Made by a program: the position numbers and the translations under genes. A stretch of 29,762 bases of DNA, taken from NCBI GenBank assembly GCA_017883125.1, contig JADGOD010000046.1, positions 1 through 29,762 of the forward strand. Reading direction: 5' to 3'. Numbering within the stretch: the stretch's first letter is position 1; each line of letters begins with the position of its first letter. Of this stretch, positions 22,027 to 29,344 are shown piece after piece. Origin of the DNA: Acidimicrobiales bacterium. Lineage in GTDB: Bacteria; Actinomycetota; Acidimicrobiia; Acidimicrobiales; RAAP-2. Under the pieces are notes generated by a model. It worked only from the letters and a program-made list of their open reading frames with translations, was not told the DNA's origin and did not search any database.

Positions 22027-23190
22027 GTGAGAGTTGGCATCATCGGGGCTGGACAGCTCGCCCGAATGACGCTCGAGTCGGCCAGCGCCCTCGGCATCGA
22101 TGCCGTGGTGCTCGCCGAGACCCCCAACGAGAGCGCCGCTCGAACGGCGAGCCAGGTCCGGATCGGCTCTCCACATGACACGGTAGCGATCCGAGCCCTC
22201 GCCGCAGAGGTCGATGTCGTCACCTTCGACCACGAGCTGGTCGACCTCGAGCTGCTGAGCGCTCTCGAGTCTGAGGGCGTGGTGGTGTGGCCGTCGAGTC
22301 GCACGCTGCTCAACTCGGTCGACAAGGCCGCCATGCGACGGCTCTGCGAACGACACGCTCTGCCGGGTCCGATCTTCGTGATCATCGGCGCTTCCGACCG
22401 GGTCGACGTGGCTGATCTCGGCCAGCTCCTCGGGTGGCCCCTCGTGCTCAAGGCGGCGCGCGGCGGATACGACGGCCGGGGCGTCTACATCGTCGACGGC
22501 CCCGCCGAGGGGGCCAGGGTGATCGACGAGCTCCAGGCGGCCGGGACGGGGATCGTCGCCGAGGCCAAGGTGGACATCGTCAAGGAGCTCGCCGTCTTGG
22601 TGGCCCGCCGACCTGGTGGAGAGACCGTGATCTGGCCTGCGGTCGAGACGGCTCAGATCGGTGGGGTCTGCCGCGAGGTCCTCCTCCCCGGCTCCGTCGA
22701 TCCAGATCTCGCCGAGAGGGCCGAGGCGCTTGCCCGCCAGATCGCCGAGGCTGTGGATCTGGTCGGCGTGATGGCCGTCGAGCTGTTCGACACCACCGAG
22801 CGCCTCCTGGTCAACGAGCTGGCGATGCGACCGCACAACTCGGGCCACTGGACCCAGGACGGGTCGGTGACCTCCCAGTTCGAGAACCACCTGCGCGCCG
22901 TGCTCGACCTTCCGCTCGGCTCGACATCGATGACCGCACCGGCGGTCGCCTCGGTGAACATCTTCGGCGGCCCCGAGGGGTCACCGAGTCTCGATGACGG
23001 CATGGCAGGTGCCCTTGCGGTCCCCGGAGCCCACGTCCATCTCTATGGCAAGGAGACTCGTCCAGGACGCAAACTTGGACATGTGACGGTGACAGGCGAA
23101 GATGCAGGGACGGCACGTCGCTTGGCGTGGAGCGCGGCAGCGGCCCTGGGCACCGAGGTGCCACGTGAGATCGGAGAGCAGATCAGATGA
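22027..23190 (+). CDS. purK: N5-carboxyaminoimidazole ribonucleotide synthase (PurK)
   Basis: ATP-grasp enzyme of de novo purine synthesis that converts AIR, bicarbonate and ATP to N5-CAIR. The 387-aa protein has the N-terminal VGIIGAGQLARM dinucleotide-like fold, TFDHELV, WPSSRTLLNSVDKAAM, the ATP-grasp loop LVLKAARGGYDGRGV and the metal/substrate segment NELAMRPHNSGHWT, then SQFENHLRAVLDLPLG. GTG 22027 is set by the VGIIGAGQ start, with GAAGGG about 11 nt upstream. Its stop overlaps purE by ATGA, and the product is the direct substrate of PurE. Confidence 0.95.
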   Translation: MRVGIIGAGQLARMTLESASALGIDAVVLAETPNESAARTASQVRIGSPHDTVAIRALAAEVDVVTFDHELVDLELLSALESEGVVVWPSSRTLLNSVDKAAMRRLCERHALPGPIFVIIGASDRVDVADLGQLLGWPLVLKAARGGYDGRGVYIVDGPAEGARVIDELQAAGTGIVAEAKVDIVKELAVLVARRPGGETVIWPAVETAQIGGVCREVLLPGSVDPDLAERAEALARQIAEAVDLVGVMAVELFDTTERLLVNELAMRPHNSGHWTQDGSVTSQFENHLRAVLDLPLGSTSMTAPAVASVNIFGGPEGSPSLDDGMAGALAVPGAHVHLYGKETRPGRKLGHVTVTGEDAGTARRLAWSAAAALGTEVPREIGEQIR

Positions 23191-23687
23191 GCGAGCAAGC
23201 AACGGTCGGGATCGTCATGGGCTCGAGCTCGGACCTGCCCACCATGAGAGACGCAGCCAGCACGCTGGCCCGATTCGATGTCGCGTCGGAGATGCACGTC
23301 GTCTCGGCCCACAGGACCCCCGAGTCGATGCTGCGCTACGGGATCGAAGCTCGGGGCCGGGGCCTCAAGGTCCTCATCGCCGGAGCCGGGGGCGCCGCCC
23401 ACCTCCCTGGCATGCTGGCATCGGTGACCTCGCTGCCCGTGATCGGTGTTCCCGTCGCCCTCGCTCGCCTCGACGGCCTCGATTCGCTGCTCTCGATCGT
23501 CCAGATGCCCCGCGGCGTGCCGGTGGCCACGGTGGCCGTCAACGGCTCCGAGAACGCCGCCCTCCTAGCGCTGCGGATCCTGGCTGTGGACGACTCGGCT
23601 CTCGCCGCCCGACTCGATGCCCACCGCTCGTCGCTGGCCGACGCGGCGGCCGAGCAAGACGCCACACTCGATCGGAGCACCGACTGA
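23187..23687 (+). CDS. purE: N5-carboxyaminoimidazole ribonucleotide mutase (PurE)
   Basis: Class I PurE, 166 aa, which rearranges N5-CAIR to CAIR. The active-site motifs are MGSSSD near the start, VVSAHRTP (catalytic His) and AGAGGAAHLPG; VQMPRGVPVATVAV follows. Length is normal, with a short C-terminal extension. ATG 23187 overlaps the purK stop (ATGA), and its own stop overlaps the next gene (TGATG), so purK-purE-ydjC-like are probably translated as one unit. Confidence 0.95.
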   Translation: MSEQATVGIVMGSSSDLPTMRDAASTLARFDVASEMHVVSAHRTPESMLRYGIEARGRGLKVLIAGAGGAAHLPGMLASVTSLPVIGVPVALARLDGLDSLLSIVQMPRGVPVATVAVNGSENAALLALRILAVDDSALAARLDAHRSSLADAAAEQDATLDRSTD

Positions 23688-24535
23688 TGTCCGAGCTGAC
23701 CAGCCGATTGGGGTTCGGTGACACCGGCTCGGTGTTCATCATCACCGCCGACGATCTCGGCCTCTGCCATGCCGCCAACACCGGTGTCTACGACGCTCTG
23801 AGCAACGGGCTGGCCACCAGCGCCTCGCTGCTCATCCCGGCACCGTGGGCGCGTGAGGCCGCTGCCCGCTATCGAGGCGAGGACGTCGGTGTCGCCCTGG
23901 CCATCACCTCCGAGCACGAGCTGCTCCGGTACGGACCGATCACCCACGCTCCGTCGCTCCTCGGTGGCGACGGTGGGTTCGCCGAGAGCGTCCCCGACGC
24001 GCTCGACCACGCGGACGTCGACGAGGTGCGGCGCGAGTGCCGAGCCCAGCTCGAGCGCGCCATCCTCTTCGGGTTCGACGTCAGCCACCTCGCCGCTCAC
24101 CATGGCGCCCTCGTGACCCGTCCCGAGTTCTTCGACCTCGTCCTCGAGCTCGCCGAGGAGTACCGACTCCCGCTCCGGCTCCCCACCGGAGCGTCCGAGC
24201 ACTCGATGGGCTTCCCCGCGCGGGCGCTCGCCCAAGAGGCCGGCGTCGTCGTTCCGGACCGACTCATCGACACCACCGCCGTCGGTCTGCGCGACCGCCT
24301 AAGCGAGGTGATGGACGACCTCAGCGATGGCGTCACCGAGATCGTCGTCCATCCGGCGACCGACACCGACGAGCTCAGGGCGTTCGCCGAGGACGCGTCG
24401 CTGCGGGTCGACGACCTGCGGCTCTTGACCCGGGAAGCGTCGCTGAAGGCGGCCCTCCGCGACGCCAAGGCCACGCTCATCGGGTGGCGACCGCTCCTGG
24501 ATCTCGCCCGCCGCGATCCGGCAGCGATGCTCTAG
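23687..24535 (+). CDS. ChbG/YdjC-like deacetylase-fold protein, degenerate metal site
   Basis: A 282-aa TIM-barrel-like protein of the YdjC/ChbG/HpnK family, whose members remove acetyl groups from carbohydrates using a metal. FIITADDLGLCHAANTGVYDAL (Asp22, Asp23) and GLATSASLLIPAPW are typical. The family His in the GVHL strand is replaced by Ala70 (GVALAITSEHELLRYGPI), and the HLDSH-type motif reads HLAAH (His134, His138). TEIVVHPATDTDEL fits the C-terminal strand. ATG 23687 overlaps the purE stop by one base (TGATG). With one ligand missing the protein may be inactive as a deacetylase or use another site. Its coupling to purine synthesis is unexplained. Confidence 0.78.
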   Translation: MSELTSRLGFGDTGSVFIITADDLGLCHAANTGVYDALSNGLATSASLLIPAPWAREAAARYRGEDVGVALAITSEHELLRYGPITHAPSLLGGDGGFAESVPDALDHADVDEVRRECRAQLERAILFGFDVSHLAAHHGALVTRPEFFDLVLELAEEYRLPLRLPTGASEHSMGFPARALAQEAGVVVPDRLIDTTAVGLRDRLSEVMDDLSDGVTEIVVHPATDTDELRAFAEDASLRVDDLRLLTREASLKAALRDAKATLIGWRPLLDLARRDPAAML

Positions 24536-24569
24536 ATCGCCCGTTCGCAGCCCGTCACCCCAAGTTCGG

Positions 24570-24575
24570 TAGCGT
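24570..24575 (+). promoter_or_regulatory. Putative -10 box of proS
   Basis: TAGCGT lies about 50 bases before the proS GTG (24627). A 10-bp direct repeat CGTTCGCAGC (24542-24551 and 24573-24582, 31 bp apart) overlaps it, and a small hairpin GGGTC-GTGT-GACCC (24587-24600) follows in the leader. Confidence 0.3.
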
Positions 24576-24626
24576 TCGCAGCAGTCGGGTCGTGTGACCC
24601 ACCTAGCTTTCTCAACGAGGAGACCC

Positions 24627-26036
24627 GTGGCAAAAGGCAGTGTTCTGACCCCTCAGGCCGAGGACTTCCCCCGCTGGTACCAAGACGTCCTGGCCAAGGC
24701 CGAGCTGGCGGAGAACGGGCCGGTTCGCGGCACGATGGTCATCCGGCCCTACGGCTACTCGATCTGGGAGAGGATCCAGGCCGAGATCGACGCTCGGATC
24801 AAGGAGTGCGGCGCACAGAACGCCTACTTCCCCCTCTTCATCCCCGAGAGCTACCTGCGCCGTGAGGCCGAGCACGTCGAGGGCTTCAGCCCGGAGCTCG
24901 CGGTCGTCACCCACGCCGGCGGCGAGGAGCTGGCCGAGCCGGTGGTGGTCCGCCCCACCTCTGAGACGGTCATCGGTGAGTACATGGCCAAGTGGATCCA
25001 GAGCTACCGCGACCTGCCGCTGCTCCTCAACCAGTGGGCCAACGTGGTGCGCTGGGAGCTGCGACCCCGCCTCTTCCTTCGGACCTCTGAGTTCCTCTGG
25101 CAGGAGGGCCACACCGCCCATGTCAGCCAAGCAGATGCCTCGGCGTACGCCATGCGGATCCACCATGAGGTCTACGACGACTTCCTGCGAGACGTGATGG
25201 CCGTCCCCGTCCAGCTCGGGATCAAGACGACCCGGGAGCGGTTCGCAGGCGCGACGAACACGATGACGTGCGAAGGCATGATGCGCGACGGCAAGGCGCT
25301 CCAGATGGCCACCAGCCACGAGCTCGGTCAGAACTTCGCCCGCGCCTTCGACATCAAGTACCTCGGCGATGACGGTGCAGAGCACCTGTGCTTCACCACC
25401 TCGTGGGGCGCGTCGACCCGGCTGGTCGGAGGCCTGATCATGGCCCACGGCGACGATCAGGGGATCGTCGTCCCTCCGAGGCTCGCCCCGATCCAGGCCG
25501 CGGTGCTCTGCGTGCGCGACCAGCCAGAGCTCGCCGAGGTCGCAGAGCGCCTCTCGGGCGAGCTCAAGGATGCAGGTGTCCGAGTCCATGTCGACCACCG
25601 CTCTGGGAGCTTCGGTCGCCGTGTGACCGACTGGGAGCTCAAGGGCGTGCCCGTTCGCGTCGAGATCGGGCCTCGGGACCTCGCAGAGGGCCTGGTCACC
25701 CTGGCCCGTCGCGACTCGGGCGAGAAGCAGACCGTCTCGATCGAGTCCGTCGCCGCCGTGCTCCCCCGCATCCTCGAGGAGATCCAAGCCGAGCTCTTGG
25801 CCAGCTCGATTCGCCGCCGCGATGCGGCGACCGCAGAGGTCTCCACGCTCGACGAGGCCATGGAGGCGGGTCGTGATGGCTTCGCCCGGATCCCGTGGTC
25901 GGCGATCGGTGAGGACGGCGAAGCGACGCTGAACGCCAAGACGCTCAGCGTCCGGTGCCTGCAGCGGCCCGACGGCTCGCTCCCCGAGTCGGCGGACGAA
26001 GAGGACCTCGTCGCCGTGGTGGCACGCTCGTACTAG
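24627..26036 (+). CDS. proS: Prolyl-tRNA synthetase, archaeal/eukaryotic-like type
   Basis: Class II synthetase that charges tRNA-Pro, 469 aa. Motif 1 (YGYSIWERI), motif 2 (RPRLFLRTSEFLWQEGHTAH) and motif 3 (GASTRLVGGLIMAHGDD) are all present. It has no YbaK-type editing insertion and ends in a C-terminal domain closing with Tyr (VVARSY), the architecture of the type found in archaea, eukaryotes and Thermus rather than the longer bacterial form. The C-domain keeps only one cysteine (LSVRCLQRPDG), so the zinc site of some members appears lost. GTG 24627 is chosen over the upstream frame start because GAGGAG lies 4 nt before it and the protein begins AKGSVLTPQAEDFPRWY. The stop shares a CTAG with convergent mca. 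Confidence 0.94.
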   Translation: MAKGSVLTPQAEDFPRWYQDVLAKAELAENGPVRGTMVIRPYGYSIWERIQAEIDARIKECGAQNAYFPLFIPESYLRREAEHVEGFSPELAVVTHAGGEELAEPVVVRPTSETVIGEYMAKWIQSYRDLPLLLNQWANVVRWELRPRLFLRTSEFLWQEGHTAHVSQADASAYAMRIHHEVYDDFLRDVMAVPVQLGIKTTRERFAGATNTMTCEGMMRDGKALQMATSHELGQNFARAFDIKYLGDDGAEHLCFTTSWGASTRLVGGLIMAHGDDQGIVVPPRLAPIQAAVLCVRDQPELAEVAERLSGELKDAGVRVHVDHRSGSFGRRVTDWELKGVPVRVEIGPRDLAEGLVTLARRDSGEKQTVSIESVAAVLPRILEEIQAELLASSIRRRDAATAEVSTLDEAMEAGRDGFARIPWSAIGEDGEATLNAKTLSVRCLQRPDGSLPESADEEDLVAVVARSY

Positions 26037-26908
26037 GAGCCTGCGGCTGGGGTCGGGACGATGCCCGCGAAGAGATCATCTTCGACCACGTCGATCCCGC
26101 CGATCCGGCTCTTGGCCAGCCGGTAGTGCTCGAAGGGGTGCGTGGCGTGACGGACATCCTCGGGGAGCCCGAACCACCACGGTGATGTCGGATCGATCTG
26201 CGTGGCGTGCGCCATGAGCGCCTCGTCGCGGACGTAGGCGAAGCCTTCGATGTCGATCGTGGTTGAGAACGGCTCGGTGCGCGTCATGCGCTTCAGGAAC
26301 TCCTCGGAGTAGGGGGACTCGAGCCCTCGCTCGAGATACGCCTCGTGGAGCTTGAGCATCCGCTCGGCTGGCCACACCGTTTAATAGAGCTTGGCGATCT
26401 CGTGTGCCTCCCCCGCCTCGGGGTACAGCGTCGGATCCGCGGCAGCGTCGAAGGCGACATACGCGATCTCGTGGGCCCGGAGGTGATCAGGGTGCGGGTA
26501 CTCGTGCTGCTTGTCCGGGTAGCAGACGAGCACCTGGGGGCGGGTCCGGCGGATGTGAGCGACCAGCCGTCCGACGGCTTCGTCGAGCGGAGCGTTGGCG
26601 AACGCCTCAGGCATGGCGTTGGCCTCCGAATCGGGCATCCCTGAGTCTCGGTAGCCGAGCATCACCACCTCGTCGTAGCCGATCACAGCCGCGGCGTCGG
26701 CCAGCTCCTTGGCACGACGAGCTCCGAGATCCTCCCCCTCGGCGAGCACCACGGCAGGGTTGTGGATCTCACCTTCCTCGCCGCCGGTGCAACAGACCAG
26801 GACCGTGTGGACGCCTTGGGACCGGTAACGAGCGACCGTCGAGGGTCCCTTGGAGGATTCATCGTCGGGATGGGCATGGACGGTCATGAGGCACAGCGGT
26901 TCAGCCAT
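26033..26908 (-). pseudogene. mca: Mycothiol S-conjugate amidase (mca) interrupted by an in-frame TAA
   Basis: Mca cleaves mycothiol S-conjugates in detoxification, using zinc. From ATG 26908 the N-part shows VHAHPDDESSKG (His13, Asp16), CTGGEEGEI and HPDH (139-142), ending at TAA (26381-26383), codon 176. The same frame continues directly with TVWPAERMLKLHEAYLERGLESPYSEEFLKR and runs to ATQIDPTSPWW and EDDLFAGI, as in intact Mca. The family has KLYYTVW here, so TAT TAA most simply replaces a second Tyr codon by one base change. Without the stop the protein would be 291 aa, the normal length. A nonsense mutation, a sequencing error or readthrough are possible. The start has TAGATT 6 nt upstream (leaderless). 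The stop shares CTAG with proS. Confidence 0.9.
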
Positions 26909-26914
26909 TGGGGC

Positions 26915-26920
26915 AATCTA
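26915..26920 (-). promoter_or_regulatory. Putative -10 box of leaderless mca
   Basis: Minus-strand TAGATT lies exactly six bases before ATG 26908 and there is no ribosome-binding site between them, the clearest leaderless arrangement in the window. Confidence 0.5.
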
Positions 26921-26960
26921 GGCGACGCAAACCCGTGCTCCACCACCTAGCGCCGCGCTC

Positions 26961-26966
26961 TAGGCT
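26961..26966 (+). promoter_or_regulatory. Putative -10 box of the psp operon
   Basis: TAGGCT lies 36 bases before GTG 27003. An imperfect dyad (CCTAG 26946-26950 and CTAGG 26960-26964, with AGCGC-C-GCGCT between) overlaps it and could bind a regulator, but no -35 is evident. Confidence 0.3.
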
Positions 26967-27002
26967 ACGTGGGCAGCTAGGTCGCAACCCAGGGAGGTCT
27001 CC

Positions 27003-27761
27003 GTGGCCGGAGTCATGAAGCGGATCGGTTCCATCTTCCAAGCGAAGACGAACAAAGTCCTCAACAAGGTGGAGGATCCACGCGAGACGCTTGACCTCTC
27101 CTACGAGAAGCAGCTCGACAACCTGACCAAGGTGCGCAAGGCCGTGGCCGATGTCGCCACCGCCCGCAAGCGGATCGAGCTGCAGGCCGCCGAGATCCAG
27201 AAGCAGGCCGACAAGCTCCAGAGCCAGGCCAAGGCCGCCCTCGAGCAGGGGAACGAGGATCTCGCCCGCGAAGCCCTCACCCGCCGAGCCGCTCTCGGCG
27301 AGCAGCTCTCGGACCTCTCGACCCAGCACGACCAGGTCGCCGAGCAGGAGGCCAAGCTCATCGAGACCTCATCGAAGCTCCAGGTCCAGGTCGAGGAGTT
27401 CCGCACCCGCAAGGAGACCATCAAGGCCACCTACACCGCCGCCGAAGCCGAGACCAAGATCGGAGAAGCGGTGGCGGGGATCTCCGATTCGATGGGCGAC
27501 GCTGGCCAGGCGATGGCCCGGGCGCAGGACAAGATCGCCCAGATGCAGGCGCGCGCCGGAGCGATGGACGAGCTCCTCTCGTCGGGGGCCCTGACCGATC
27601 TCTCCAAGCCCGTCGACGACATCCAGGCCCAGCTCGACAAGGTCTCGAAGGCCTCTACCGTCGACACCGAGCTCGCCGCCCTCAAGGCCGAGGTCGCTGC
27701 GCCGACCCCTGAGCTCGATGCCGCCGCGCCGAAGGAAGATGCTGGAGGCCCGGCCAGCTGA
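27003..27761 (+). CDS. pspA: PspA/IM30-family envelope stress protein
   Basis: A 252-aa ESCRT-III-like membrane-remodelling protein that protects the inner membrane under stress. It opens with the amphipathic helix GVMKRIGSIFQAKTNKVLNKVEDP, followed by long coiled-coil helices (residues ~30-150, heptad-like with many K, E, Q, A), then SISDSMGDAG-type linker and a Pro/Ala-rich C-terminus. GTG 27003 has AGGGAGG 5 nt upstream. Its stop overlaps htpX by one base (TGATG). In actinobacteria pspA, pspAA, htpX and pspAB are clustered; here pspAA is missing between pspA and htpX. Confidence 0.92.
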   Translation: MAGVMKRIGSIFQAKTNKVLNKVEDPRETLDLSYEKQLDNLTKVRKAVADVATARKRIELQAAEIQKQADKLQSQAKAALEQGNEDLAREALTRRAALGEQLSDLSTQHDQVAEQEAKLIETSSKLQVQVEEFRTRKETIKATYTAAEAETKIGEAVAGISDSMGDAGQAMARAQDKIAQMQARAGAMDELLSSGALTDLSKPVDDIQAQLDKVSKASTVDTELAALKAEVAAPTPELDAAAPKEDAGGPAS

Positions 27762-28681
27762 TGAGCTACGCGCACAACATCGAGTCGGACCGAGGTCTGA
27801 CCCTCCGAATGTTCTTCACGGGCATGATGCTCGTGGTCATGTGGGTGATCCTGGGCGGGGTCCTCTACGCCGTCGGGCTGAGCCTCGGGATCATCGTCAT
27901 CATCGGTGCGGCCGGGATGTTCGGCCAGTACTGGTTCTCCGACAAGCTGGCTCTCTACGGCATGGGCGGGCACCTCGTGACCCCCGAGGAGGCCCCTCAG
28001 CTCCACGCCATGGTCGATCGCCTCTGCCAGATGGCCGACATGCCCAAGCCCAAGGTCGCCATCGCAGAGACCGACATGCCCAATGCCTTCGCCACTGGCC
28101 GGAGCCCGAAGGCCGCAGTCGTCTGCGTGACGACAGGGATCCAGTCGCGCCTGACCGACCAAGAGCTCGAAGGCGTGCTTGCCCACGAGCTCTCCCACGT
28201 CGCCCACCGTGACGTGGCGGTGATGACGCTCGCCAGCTCCGTCGGGATGCTGGCGGGGCTGCTCACCCGGGTGGCGCTGTGGAGCTCGATGTTCACGAAC
28301 GGCAGCGACGACAACCAGGGCGCGGTCGGCGCGGAGCTCTTGGTGATGCTGGTCTCGATCGTGGTCTACGCCATCAGCTTCATGCTCACGATGGCGCTGT
28401 CGCGCTATCGCGAGCTGGCCGCCGACCGCTCGGGAGCGATCTTGATCGGGCGTCCGTCGGTGCTGGCATCGGCGCTGGTGAAGATCACCGGAGAGATGTC
28501 CAAGATCCCTCAGCGTGACCTGCGCAAGTCGGAGGCTTTCAACGCCTTCTTCTTCACCCCCGCCCTGAACGGCAAGCAGGGCTCCTCGGTGGCCTCGCTG
28601 TTCTCGACGCACCCCTCCCTCGAGAAGCGCCTCGCCCAGCTCGACGAGCTCGAGCGCCAGCTCGGCCACGCCGCCAGCTGA
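27761..28681 (+). CDS. htpX: M48 zinc metalloprotease HtpX
   Basis: A 306-aa inner-membrane protease that clears misfolded membrane proteins. Two N-terminal helices (residues ~20-40 and 42-58), then the catalytic HEXXH as AHELSH (His142, Glu143, His146) and the third ligand in SRYRELAADR (Glu218). Two further hydrophobic stretches (about 153-172, 191-212) and the M48 C-domain with STHPSLEKRLAQL complete it. ATG 27761 overlaps the pspA stop, so it is translationally coupled. A stress-response role with PspA follows from the conserved actinobacterial cluster. Confidence 0.93.
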   Translation: MSYAHNIESDRGLTLRMFFTGMMLVVMWVILGGVLYAVGLSLGIIVIIGAAGMFGQYWFSDKLALYGMGGHLVTPEEAPQLHAMVDRLCQMADMPKPKVAIAETDMPNAFATGRSPKAAVVCVTTGIQSRLTDQELEGVLAHELSHVAHRDVAVMTLASSVGMLAGLLTRVALWSSMFTNGSDDNQGAVGAELLVMLVSIVVYAISFMLTMALSRYRELAADRSGAILIGRPSVLASALVKITGEMSKIPQRDLRKSEAFNAFFFTPALNGKQGSSVASLFSTHPSLEKRLAQLDELERQLGHAAS

Positions 28682-28703
28682 GCGACGGGGACGAGAACCA
28701 CCC

Positions 28704-29294
28704 ATGGGACTCTTCGACACCCTCTTGGGTCGCACCAAGCAGGTCGCCCCCAACCTCGACGCGCTCTTCGCCCTCCCCTCCGCCGCGGTCACCCTCGAGA
28801 TCCAGGCTGGCCTCGTCACCTCCGGTCACGCGGGGGTCTGCTGGAAGCCTCCGGCGGGACAGGCACCCGCCGACGTCCAGGCTCAGGTGGAGAAGATCCT
28901 CGACCTCGATGACGCCGACCCATCGACGCCGTCGCTGCGATCGGTGGAAGACGACCTCGGCTACCGATGGCTCCTCGTCGACGGCGTGAGCATCGATGAT
29001 CTCGTCACCCGCATCCATCAGATCAACTCCCTCCTGGCCGAGAACGGATGGGGACCCCAGCTGCTCTGCAGCGTCTTCGGGCTCGACCCGGCGACCGGGG
29101 CCGACGCCACGGCCAAGAAGATCTTCCTCGTCTACCTCTACAAGCGGGGCACCTTCTACCCGTTCTGCCCAGACGGCGCGACCAGCCGGGACAACGAAGC
29201 CGAGCTCAGGATCCGAAGCGTGCTCGGGAGCGACCTGCCGATCGAATCCGACCTCGGCAGGTGGATGGCCCTCTGGGGCCTTCCAGTCGCCTAG
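28704..29294 (+). CDS. pspAB: PspA-associated protein PspAB
   Basis: A 196-aa soluble protein, recognisable by its N-terminus MGLFDTLLGRTKQVAPNLDALFALPSAAVTLE and the C-terminal core GWGPQLLCSVFGLD, KKIFLVYLYKRGTFYPFCP and RDNEAELRIRSVLGSDLPIE, as the partner protein found behind htpX in actinobacterial psp clusters. ATG 28704 lies 22 bp after the htpX stop. Its biochemical role is unknown; by association it acts with PspA/HtpX in envelope stress. A strong hairpin follows 10 bp after the stop and ends the operon. Confidence 0.85.
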   Translation: MGLFDTLLGRTKQVAPNLDALFALPSAAVTLEIQAGLVTSGHAGVCWKPPAGQAPADVQAQVEKILDLDDADPSTPSLRSVEDDLGYRWLLVDGVSIDDLVTRIHQINSLLAENGWGPQLLCSVFGLDPATGADATAKKIFLVYLYKRGTFYPFCPDGATSRDNEAELRIRSVLGSDLPIESDLGRWMALWGLPVA

Positions 29295-29304
29295 CGACCC
29301 GTTC

Positions 29305-29327
29305 GGGTGCAGCGACTCGCTGCACCC
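29305..29327 (+). terminator. Strong hairpin terminator after pspAB
   Basis: GGGTGCAGCG (29305-29314), loop ACT, CGCTGCACCC (29318-29327): a perfect 10-bp stem, the whole being a near-perfect 23-bp palindrome, followed by TTAG. It starts ten bases after the pspAB stop and precedes the next promoter. Confidence 0.75.
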
Positions 29328-29331
29328 TTAG

Positions 29332-29337
29332 TAGCAT
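29332..29337 (+). promoter_or_regulatory. Putative -10 box of leaderless phosphatase gene
   Basis: TAGCAT fits TANNNT and is followed by seven bases (CGGCGAG) and the GTG start at 29345. The terminator hairpin ends four bases before it. Confidence 0.45.
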
Positions 29338-29344
29338 CGGCGAG

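Noticed and set aside
24612..25787. 391-codon minus-strand frame opposite proS
   Set aside because: Shadow of proS, whose class II motifs are intact.
26381..26383. Recoded stop (selenocysteine or pyrrolysine) in mca
   Set aside because: The codon is TAA, not TGA or TAG, and the family residue is Tyr.
27431..28819. 462-codon minus-strand frame opposite pspA and htpX
   Set aside because: Histidine/arginine-rich shadow; pspA, htpX and pspAB on the plus strand are unmistakable.
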